This document shows positions 1 to 6,130 of a DNA stretch of 13,103 nt, in pieces. Under the pieces are notes generated by a model. The model did not search any database. It was not told the DNA's origin and saw nothing but the letters and a program-made list of their open reading frames with translations. How positions within the stretch are numbered: position 1 is the first letter of the stretch; each line of letters opens with the position of its first letter. Position numbers and translations under genes: made by a program. Source of the stretch: Bacillota bacterium (GTDB taxonomy: Bacteria > Bacillota > Clostridia > Clostridiales > Clostridiaceae); the NCBI GenBank assembly GCA_023399035.1, contig JAEWQX010000231.1, forward strand, positions 1-13,103. Direction: 5' to 3'.

Positions 1-26
1 TTTTAAAAACAAAAATTCATAACAAT

Positions 27-54
27 ACCTCCAAAGCATAAACACTCTGGAGGT
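27..54 (-). terminator. Stem-loop downstream of the DJ-1 gene, possible terminator
   Basis: On the minus strand this folds into a 10-bp stem (arms 45-54 and 27-36, one G-U wobble, 8-nt loop) shortly after the DJ-1 stop codon. The wobble pairs only in the minus-strand RNA, which supports transcription in that direction. The U-rich run (TTTTTGTTTTT) begins only about 11 nt beyond the stem, which is late for a classical intrinsic terminator. The 3' arm also contains a perfect Shine-Dalgarno sequence, GGAGGT, 6 nt before an ATG at 18-20. The hairpin could therefore instead mask a ribosome binding site. Confidence 0.4.
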
Positions 55-69
55 CATATTATTAATAAT

Positions 70-624
70 TTATTTTTCTATAAACATTTTGTATAACATT
101 CCAGAAGCTATTCCATCAACTTCATGAGAATATCCTAATGCTTCTAATAATTTATATGAAAATGCCATTGCAGTTGCAGGTCCTCTGCTTGTTATTATGT
201 TCCCATCTACAACTACTGCTTCTTCTAAGTAATCACAATTTGGAAGTTCATCTTCATATCCTGGATAAGAAGTAATTTTTCTTCCTTCAGTTAATCCAGC
301 TCTTCCAAGGACTATTGGTGCTGCACATATTGCTCCTATTAATCTTCCCTCTTTATTCTGCTTCTTTATTAAATTGATTACTTTCTCATCATCTCTTAAA
401 TTACTAGCTCCTGGCATTCCCCCTGGAAGCACTACTAAATCATAATCCATGTTTTCATCAATAATTTTATCTGCTTCAATAGTAACATTATGACTTGATG
501 TAACTTTTTTATCCTTTATAGATACTAAATCACAAGTTACTTTTGCTCTTCTCATAATATCTGAAACTGTTAATGCTTCAACTTCTTCGAAACCTTCTGC
601 TAATAATACACAAACTTTTTTCAT
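70..624 (-). CDS. DJ-1/PfpI family protein (ThiJ/YajL-like)
   Basis: This 184-residue single-domain protein has the normal length for the DJ-1/YajL branch of the PfpI superfamily. The nucleophile elbow is GAICAAP with Cys100, matching DJ-1 Cys106. Glu16, in AEGFEEVE, matches DJ-1 Glu18, which tunes the reactive cysteine. LPGGMPG (66-72) and the TSRGPATA segment (145-152) are family signatures. No signal peptide is present, so it is cytosolic. Family members have been assigned glyoxalase/deglycase, chaperone or oxidative-stress roles, and the old label of thiazole monophosphate biosynthesis is not reliable. The exact function here cannot be read from sequence. The start is supported by GGGAGG 8 nt upstream. 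It lies 212 nt after the topoisomerase gene with a strong hairpin between, so it is probably its own transcription unit. Confidence 0.93.
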   Translation of the reverse strand: MKKVCVLLAEGFEEVEALTVSDIMRRAKVTCDLVSIKDKKVTSSHNVTIEADKIIDENMDYDLVVLPGGMPGASNLRDDEKVINLIKKQNKEGRLIGAICAAPIVLGRAGLTEGRKITSYPGYEDELPNCDYLEEAVVVDGNIITSRGPATAMAFSYKLLEALGYSHEVDGIASGMLYKMFIEK

Positions 625-650
625 AACAAAAACCTCCCTAACTTGAACAA

Positions 651-684
651 TGAGGATGTTCTTAAATACATTAGAACATCCTCA
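651..684 (-). terminator. Perfect 12-bp stem-loop between parC and the DJ-1 gene
   Basis: The arms TGAGGATGTTCT (651-662) and AGAACATCCTCA (673-684) are exact reverse complements around a 10-nt loop. The structure lies about 150 nt after the parC stop and only 13 nt before the GGGAGG of the DJ-1 gene. The tail on the minus strand is TTGTTC, a weak U-tract. It could terminate parC read-through. If the DJ-1 promoter lies upstream of it (699-726), it would instead be a 5'-leader hairpin of the DJ-1 mRNA. Position and sequence do not settle which. Confidence 0.5.
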
Positions 685-698
685 TCCTACTTTCTACT

Positions 699-726
699 AT
701 TATTATATTAATTATACATCAATCAA
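699..726 (-). promoter_or_regulatory. Weak promoter candidate for the DJ-1 gene
   Basis: On the minus strand TTGATT (721-726) is followed after 16 nt by AATAAT (699-704). Two further TATAAT matches at 702-707 and 711-716 lack a good -35 at normal spacing. The whole stretch is very AT-rich, so such matches are expected by chance. If it is used, the 12-bp hairpin at 651-684 would lie near the 5' end of the transcript. Confidence 0.25.
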
Positions 727-836
727 TATTTAACTTCTATATAAATTATTTATCTATAATAAAATATATAATCAGTATACTTTCCAACATAAAGTCATTC
801 TTAAATTACAGCTTTTTAACTCATGTTATTAAGAGT

Positions 837-3752
837 TTAATATAATACTACTTCTTTTATTTCATCCCCCAAAACAAGCATCATTATACTTGTTCCTCTT
901 CCAGCTCTATTTTGAAGCTTTATATCTCTTATTCTTACTTCAGTTTTACTCTTACTCTTTGATGTCAAAATAAGTTCAGTGTCATCATTCTTTAAAGAAA
1001 TGCCGTTATCATCACCTGATACATAGCTGCTGTAGTACTTACCATATATGACTTCATCATCATCCTTAAGGCTTATTCCTGTAACTCCAGATGCAACTTT
1101 ACCCATAGAATTTACATTTTCAACAGGGAATCTTATTGCCATTCCTCTCTTTGTTACCATAATTAAATATCCTAAAGAGATCTTATCTATATCAACTGAA
1201 ACGAGTTCATCAAGTTCATATTTAAACTTATGACAAGGCTGTTTGAAGAAATCACTTTCATATTCCTTTAGAAGTGTCTTCTTAATCATTCCTGTCCTTG
1301 TAAATGTGTAAACACACATATTTTCATCATAAGATGAAATTGATGCTATCCTTATAATTCTTTCATTTCTGCCAAGCTTTCCTATAAGCTGTTCTATTGA
1401 CATATCCTTAGTAAGAATATTCTTCATCATGAATACCGGAACCTTATAAATAAATCCTGTATTTGTAAATACCAATAATTCATCCGTAGATTTAGTTTTT
1501 ACTTTTAGGTAATCCTCTTTTATCTTACTGTATGATTTTAGTTTTCCCTTTTCGCTTATTCCTAAGTTAAGTTCAAAGTATTCTAATTCTTCACTGTCTT
1601 CCACACTTTCAACAATATCTTCATCTGGAAGATTAAATAACTGTGTTGGGAGTATATTTCTCGTTGCATCTTCTATTTTAGGTGCTTCAAGTGTAAATTC
1701 AAGTTCATTTCTTGTAACAACCTTCAGAAACTTACTCTCTTCATCCATATTTATTAATGCTACATTTATAAGCTCATCAGTTTCTCTAAGCTTTAATGCC
1801 TGAAGTTTTGTATATGATGTCTGGAATTTATCTAATCCACTTACTTTTATTCCTCCACCGCTTGTTATAAATCTAAATCCTTTTCCTGGAGCAAAGCTAT
1901 CTAATGAAATGATTCCTATAATCTTTTCATCTTCAAGATTTAGTGATTTAATGACATGATCAAGTCTTTCACCTTTTTCTTTCCACTTTAATTCAGGTAT
2001 ATTTATCCCCTTTGTCTGATACATATATCCTGTATTAGTAAAGATAAGAATACTATCCTTAGTATTAGAGCTTAATAAATATTTAAGATAATCTCCTTCT
2101 CTATACTCAATATCATCTGGATTAGAATTTGATCTGTTGTAATTCTTTAATGGAATTCTCTTTATGAATCCATCATTTGAAACTGTAATCATAACTTCTT
2201 CAACTACAATTAATTCTTCTGCATCTATCTTACTCTTAGTATCATCAGAAATTATTGTAGTTCTTCTTTCATCTGCATACTTATCGCAGACTTCCTTTAA
2301 TTCAGCTTTTATTACTTTTAAAAGTTCTTTTTCACTACCTAATATTTTTTCAAGCTTCTTGATAAGTTTGGTAAGCTCTGCATATTCCTTTTCAAATACC
2401 TTGATTTCAAGACCTGTAAGTCTATAAAGCATAAGTTCTAATATAGCCTGAGCCTGTAATTCTGTAAATCCAAATTTACTTATCAAGTTTTCGCTTGCAT
2501 CTTTTTTAGATTTTGATGATCTTATTGTAGCAATAACTTCATCCAGAACATTTATAGCTTTTATAAAACCTTCAACTATGTGAAATCTCTTTTTAGCACT
2601 TTCCAATTCTTTCTTAGTTCTTCTTGTAACTATTTCCTTCTGATGTTCAACATAATGCTTAATTATTGTCTTCAATCCCATTGTTTCTGGCTTTCCATTA
2701 GCCAGTGCAACCATGTTGAAGCTTATATTGCATTGAAGATCTGTTTTCTTGAATAGATATTTTAATACCTTCTCTGCTCCATCTTCATCAACGGCTTTCT
2801 TAAATTCAATTACAGCCCTTATTCCATTTCTATCAGATTCATCTCTTATGTCAGTAATACCTTCAAGCACCTTTGCATGTCTCTTATCACCAGTCATTTC
2901 TGATATGGTTTGAAGTATTTTTGATTTATTTCTTCTGTAAGGAAATTCAGTAATTACAATACCCATTCTTCCATTTTCTAATTTTTCAATAGAAGTCTTT
3001 GCTCTGTAAGGTACCTTTCCTTCACCAGTTTCATAAGCAGATAATAGAGATTTTTCTCCTATTAATATACCTCCTGTTGGAAGGTCAGGACCTTTTATAT
3101 ATTCCATAAGGTCTTTCGTAGTTATTTCATTATTATCTATATAAGCTAAAACTCCATCTGTTACTTCTCTTAAATTATGCGGTGGAATGTTAGTTGCAAG
3201 TCCTACAGCAATACCAAAGGCTCCATTTACAAGAAGATTTGGATATCTGCTTGGTAAAACCTTAGGTTCCATTTCACTGTCAGAATAGTTTGGAACCATA
3301 TCAACTGTATCCTTATCTATATCTTTAAGCATTTCCATGGCAATAGGTGCAAGTCTTGCTTCTGTATACCTCATTGCAGCTGCGCTGTCACCATCTATAG
3401 ATCCCCAGTTTCCATGGCCTTCAATAAGAGGTTCTCTTGTTGAAAAGTCCTGTGCTAAAATTACCATAGCTTCGTATACAGACGAATCTCCATGTGGATG
3501 ATACTTACCTAAAATATCCCCGACTATTCTTGCAGACTTGTAATAAGGTCTGTCTGGGAAAGCCTTAAGCATATGTGCACCATATAAAATTCTTCTATGT
3601 ACAGGCTTAAGTCCATCCCTTACATCTGGAAGTGCTCTTTCCTTAGCAACTTCAATTGCATATGGTAAATAATTTTCAGGCATTGCTTCTTCAAGAGGAA
3701 TGCCTATTATATTATTATCCTTCGGGATAATAGTTTCCTTTTTCTTTGCCAT
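837..3752 (-). CDS. parC: Type IIA DNA topoisomerase subunit A, probably topoisomerase IV ParC
   Basis: This 971-residue subunit carries the DNA cleavage-religation centre. It works as an A2B2 enzyme with the ParE encoded just upstream, passing one duplex through another to decatenate or relax DNA. The catalytic tyrosine is Tyr129 in AAMRYTEARL. The quinolone-region motif HPHGDSSVYE (85-94) has Ser90 and Glu94 at the positions of E. coli GyrA Ser83 and Asp87, a drug-sensitive-type pattern. A coiled-coil tower spans roughly 340-495, and the rest is a beta-propeller C-terminal domain. There is no canonical GyrA box (QRRGGKG) in the first blades, which argues for ParC over GyrA. A degenerate QNRAGRG occurs only at 947-953. 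The total length is above the ~750-875 usual for ParC/GyrA because the C-terminal domain is long. It starts 14 nt after the parE stop, and its AGGAAAGGG ribosome site overlaps that stop. Gyrase identity cannot be fully excluded. Confidence 0.9.
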   Translation of the reverse strand: MAKKKETIIPKDNNIIGIPLEEAMPENYLPYAIEVAKERALPDVRDGLKPVHRRILYGAHMLKAFPDRPYYKSARIVGDILGKYHPHGDSSVYEAMVILAQDFSTREPLIEGHGNWGSIDGDSAAAMRYTEARLAPIAMEMLKDIDKDTVDMVPNYSDSEMEPKVLPSRYPNLLVNGAFGIAVGLATNIPPHNLREVTDGVLAYIDNNEITTKDLMEYIKGPDLPTGGILIGEKSLLSAYETGEGKVPYRAKTSIEKLENGRMGIVITEFPYRRNKSKILQTISEMTGDKRHAKVLEGITDIRDESDRNGIRAVIEFKKAVDEDGAEKVLKYLFKKTDLQCNISFNMVALANGKPETMGLKTIIKHYVEHQKEIVTRRTKKELESAKKRFHIVEGFIKAINVLDEVIATIRSSKSKKDASENLISKFGFTELQAQAILELMLYRLTGLEIKVFEKEYAELTKLIKKLEKILGSEKELLKVIKAELKEVCDKYADERRTTIISDDTKSKIDAEELIVVEEVMITVSNDGFIKRIPLKNYNRSNSNPDDIEYREGDYLKYLLSSNTKDSILIFTNTGYMYQTKGINIPELKWKEKGERLDHVIKSLNLEDEKIIGIISLDSFAPGKGFRFITSGGGIKVSGLDKFQTSYTKLQALKLRETDELINVALINMDEESKFLKVVTRNELEFTLEAPKIEDATRNILPTQLFNLPDEDIVESVEDSEELEYFELNLGISEKGKLKSYSKIKEDYLKVKTKSTDELLVFTNTGFIYKVPVFMMKNILTKDMSIEQLIGKLGRNERIIRIASISSYDENMCVYTFTRTGMIKKTLLKEYESDFFKQPCHKFKYELDELVSVDIDKISLGYLIMVTKRGMAIRFPVENVNSMGKVASGVTGISLKDDDEVIYGKYYSSYVSGDDNGISLKNDDTELILTSKSKSKTEVRIRDIKLQNRAGRGTSIMMLVLGDEIKEVVLY

Positions 3753-3766
3753 AATATCGCCCTTTC

Positions 3767-5716
3767 CTAAAATTCTCCGTATTTATACATATAATTTTTT
3801 CTTGGTTCAACTACATCTCCCATAAGAAGTGATACCATCTTTTCAGCTTTTGCTGCATCTTCTATATTAACTCTTAAAAGGGTTCTGCTTTCTGGATTTA
3901 AAGTTGTTTCCCATAATTGATCAGGATTCATTTCTCCAAGTCCTTTGTATCTTTGAATCAATGCTCCTTTACCAACTTCTTTTTTTACTTTTTCTAAATC
4001 TTCATCGCTATAAGCATATTTAACTATGCTCTTTCCTTTTGTTTCTCTATATACCTTATATAAAGGAGGCTGTGCAAGATAAAGATGGCCATTTGCTATA
4101 AGCGGCCTCATATATCTATAAATATAAGTCATCCAAAGAGTTCTTATATGGTATCCATCAACATCGGCATCACTCATGATTATTATCTTGTCATACTTCA
4201 AATCTTCTTCCTTATAATTATCTAATGTTCCTGTTCCTATTGCCGTATTAAATATTTTTAACTCTTCTGAAGCTAACACATTTTCAAGTTTCTGCTTCTC
4301 AGTATTCATTATCTTACCTTTTGAAGGCATTATAGTCTGGAATCTTCTATCTCTTGCCTGCTTTGCAGAACCACCGGCAGAATCTCCCTCAACTACGATA
4401 AATTCATTTACAGTTTTATCTTTCATAGTACAGACAGCAACCTTACCTGCAAGTGGTGCTGTTCCTTTACCTATTTTCTTTCTTTCTGCATCATTTATCT
4501 TTTTGATTTTATCTCTTCTCTTAGCTGCTTCAAGGGCATTATTTATGATAAATGTTGCAAGTTCCTTATTATCTTCAATCCATTCTGAAAATTTAGTGTA
4601 AACTAAATCATTCATCATAGTATATGCTTCGCTGTTACCTAACTTAGTTTTAGTCTGTCCTTCAAATACAGGATTAGTAATTTTGATTCTGACAATAGCC
4701 GTCATACCTTCTCTTAGGTCATCGCCTTCAAATTCCTTATCCTTTTCCTTTACAAGTCCAAGTTTCTTTGCCCATTCTTTGAATGCTCTTGTCATACCAG
4801 TCTTAAAGCCTGTTTCATGAGTCCCAGCTTCTGTCGTAGGAATATTGTTTACATAACTTGCAATATATTCAGTAGTTGAATCTGTAAACTGAATACATAT
4901 TTCACCATACATCTGAATATTTCCTACTGTTCTTTCTCCATCAAATATTATTGGATTTTCATGTATAGGAGTTTTACTTTCATTTAAATACTTTATAAAA
5001 TCAAGAAGACCATTTTCTGAATAATATTCCTTAGATGCTTCCTGTCCCTTTCTTGTATCTATTAATTCAAGTCTTATACCTTTATTCTGGAATGCTAATT
5101 CCTGAAGTCTGCTGTCTATTATGTCAAATTTAAAATCAATTGTTGAAAATATATCTTCATCAGGTCTGAAAGTTACCTTTGTTCCAGTCTTATCAGTTTT
5201 TCCAATAATCTTAAGATCAGTAACTGGCGTACCTGGCATATCTCTTTTTAATTCTTTGTCATAAGTATATTCAAATCTTTGTCTATATATATTACCATTT
5301 TGGTATACCTCAACCTCGACCCATTTTGATAATGCATTTACAACTGCTGCACCAACTCCATGAAGTCCTCCTGAAGTCTTATAGTTTTTATTATCGAACT
5401 TACCCCCTGTGTGAAGCTCAGTATAAACCATTTCTACTCCAGATTTTTTCTTAATTGGATGAATTCCTGTAGGTATTCCTCTACCATTATCTATTATTGT
5501 AACACTCTTATCTTCATTTAATATTATTGAAACTTTATTCCCATATCCATTTGCTATTTCATCTATGGAGTTATCAATTATTTCCCATATACAATGATGT
5601 AAACCCTTGCTTCCTGTTGACCCGATATACATCCCTGGTCTCACACGTACAGGTTCTAATTTTTCAAGGGATGTCAAATCTGTTACATCATAAGTATTGT
5701 TACTTCTCAATTCCAT
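3767..5716 (-). CDS. parE: Type IIA DNA topoisomerase subunit B, probably topoisomerase IV ParE
   Basis: This is the ATPase subunit, 649 residues, of the same enzyme as the adjacent ParC. The GHKL ATPase domain has EIIDNSIDE with catalytic-type Glu45 and Asn49, DNGRGIP (76-82) and the GGLHGVG lid (116-122). The transducer domain carries the QTK loop (Gln354-Lys356). The TOPRIM domain has EGDSAGG (443-449) and the metal-binding DADVDG (516-521), followed by the C-terminal segment QRYKGLGEMN (588-597). The length matches Gram-positive ParE/GyrB without the E. coli GyrB insertion. No recF or gyrA-type origin neighbourhood is present, which fits the second (topoisomerase IV) pair of a clostridial genome. 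The start ATG at 5714-5716 has GGAGGAA 6 nt upstream. An out-of-frame ATG at 5718-5720 sits too close to the Shine-Dalgarno. A LexA-type box lies between the promoter and the ribosome site. Confidence 0.92.
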   Translation of the reverse strand: MELRSNNTYDVTDLTSLEKLEPVRVRPGMYIGSTGSKGLHHCIWEIIDNSIDEIANGYGNKVSIILNEDKSVTIIDNGRGIPTGIHPIKKKSGVEMVYTELHTGGKFDNKNYKTSGGLHGVGAAVVNALSKWVEVEVYQNGNIYRQRFEYTYDKELKRDMPGTPVTDLKIIGKTDKTGTKVTFRPDEDIFSTIDFKFDIIDSRLQELAFQNKGIRLELIDTRKGQEASKEYYSENGLLDFIKYLNESKTPIHENPIIFDGERTVGNIQMYGEICIQFTDSTTEYIASYVNNIPTTEAGTHETGFKTGMTRAFKEWAKKLGLVKEKDKEFEGDDLREGMTAIVRIKITNPVFEGQTKTKLGNSEAYTMMNDLVYTKFSEWIEDNKELATFIINNALEAAKRRDKIKKINDAERKKIGKGTAPLAGKVAVCTMKDKTVNEFIVVEGDSAGGSAKQARDRRFQTIMPSKGKIMNTEKQKLENVLASEELKIFNTAIGTGTLDNYKEEDLKYDKIIIMSDADVDGYHIRTLWMTYIYRYMRPLIANGHLYLAQPPLYKVYRETKGKSIVKYAYSDEDLEKVKKEVGKGALIQRYKGLGEMNPDQLWETTLNPESRTLLRVNIEDAAKAEKMVSLLMGDVVEPRKNYMYKYGEF

Positions 5717-5732
5717 ACATTTCCTCCATTCC

Positions 5733-5744
5733 GAACGTCAGTTC
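5733..5744. promoter_or_regulatory. Putative LexA (DinR) SOS box upstream of parE
   Basis: The sequence GAAC-GTCA-GTTC is an exact match to the Gram-positive LexA core GAAC-N4-GTTC. On the plus strand the flank extends one half-site to CGAAC, as in the Bacillus DinR consensus, while two central bases and the last flank base depart from it. It lies 5 nt upstream of the parE Shine-Dalgarno and about 50 nt downstream of the proximal -10 element, so repression would act in the early transcribed region. A further GTTC half-site occurs at 5751-5754. SOS control of parEC has, to my recollection, been reported in B. subtilis. Confidence 0.6.
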
Positions 5745-5797
5745 TGTTTAGTTCCGCAATAACATACTACTAGTTATTTCTAGTATATACTTTTTTT

Positions 5798-5826
5798 ATT
5801 CTACATCATACATTCTTAATTGTCAC
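5798..5826 (-). promoter_or_regulatory. Proximal promoter of the parE-parC operon
   Basis: On the minus strand GTGACA (5821-5826, 5 of 6 to TTGACA) is followed after exactly 17 nt by TAGAAT (5798-5803, 5 of 6 to TATAAT). Transcription would start near 5791 and give a leader of about 75 nt. That leader contains a short hairpin (TACTAG/CTAGTA, 5768-5785), the LexA box and the ribosome site. Confidence 0.55.
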
Positions 5827-5852
5827 TAACCAAGGTTATCTTAGTTATCAGG

Positions 5853-5907
5853 TAATCGTTATGAGTTTCTGATGAAAATATTAGTTTTTACTTAATCATA
5901 ACGATTA
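5853..5907. repeat. Perfect 12-bp inverted repeat upstream of the parE promoter
   Basis: TAATCGTTATGA (5853-5864) and TCATAACGATTA (5896-5907) are exact reverse complements separated by 31 nt. No U-tract follows on either strand, so it is not an ordinary terminator. It lies between the distal (6002-6030) and proximal (5798-5826) promoter-like sequences. It could be a DNA-binding dyad or a long RNA hairpin in a leader made from the distal promoter. Confidence 0.6.
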
Positions 5908-6030
5908 ATGCAGATCTACTGCTTTTAATCTCATTTTATTCATTACTTCTTCTATCTTATCTTTTACTTTTAAATGACAACTGACTGTAACTACTCTTAA
6001 AAATATACTTCCTTTCTTAATTATTGTCAA
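5905..6030 (-). other. Open frame without a supported start; small peptide or gene remnant
   Basis: Between the glycosyltransferase terminator and the inverted repeat, one minus-strand frame is open for about 56 codons, from a TGA near 6075 to TAA at 5905-5907. The last 41 codons from a TTG at 6028-6030 would read MTIIKKGSIFLR, continue with SCHLKVKDK and end in RLKAVDLH. No start codon has a convincing ribosome site. The only internal ATGs give a 12-residue peptide, and the TTG is also the -35 of the distal promoter. I do not recognise the sequence. It may be chance, a decayed gene end or a leader frame. Confidence 0.15.
6002..6030 (-). promoter_or_regulatory. Strong consensus promoter facing parE (distal)
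   Basis: A perfect TTGACA (6025-6030) is followed after 17 nt by TATATT (6002-6007), the best sigma-A match in the window. It starts just below the glycosyltransferase terminator and points at parE, 280 nt away. Its transcript (start near 5995) would have a long leader containing the 12-bp inverted repeat, unless it makes a small RNA that ends before parE. Confidence 0.55.
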
Positions 6031-6055
6031 AATAAATTTCTTTACTTTATGGCAA

Positions 6056-6092
6056 AAAACATCGTAAAATGCTAATCATTCCACGATGTTTT
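6056..6092 (-). terminator. Intrinsic terminator of the glycosyltransferase gene
   Basis: On the minus strand the arms AAAACATCGT and ACGATGTTTT continue inward through two G-U wobbles and AATG/CATT to a 16-bp stem with a 5-nt loop. The stem is followed at once by a run of six T. The wobbles pair only in the minus-strand RNA, which fixes the direction. It lies 38 nt after the stop codon. Confidence 0.85.
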
Positions 6093-6130
6093 ATTTAAAA
6101 TGTTAATCTAAAATTATCAGGTTGATTTTT

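Noticed and set aside
1..57. Minus-strand open frame running off the low-coordinate edge from an ATG at 55-57
   Set aside because: No ribosome site, overlaps the hairpin, and too short to judge at the window edge.
2164..2427. Plus-strand open frame inside parC
   Set aside because: Ser/Ile-rich mirror of a conserved coding region with no ribosome site; the same applies to plus-strand frames at 1048-1233, 5527-5751, 9679-9915 and 11690-11884.
837..5716. Naming the topoisomerase pair gyrB-gyrA
   Set aside because: No canonical GyrA box in the first C-terminal blades, no origin-type neighbours, and Gram-positive topoisomerase IV-like motifs; gyrase is kept as a minor alternative.
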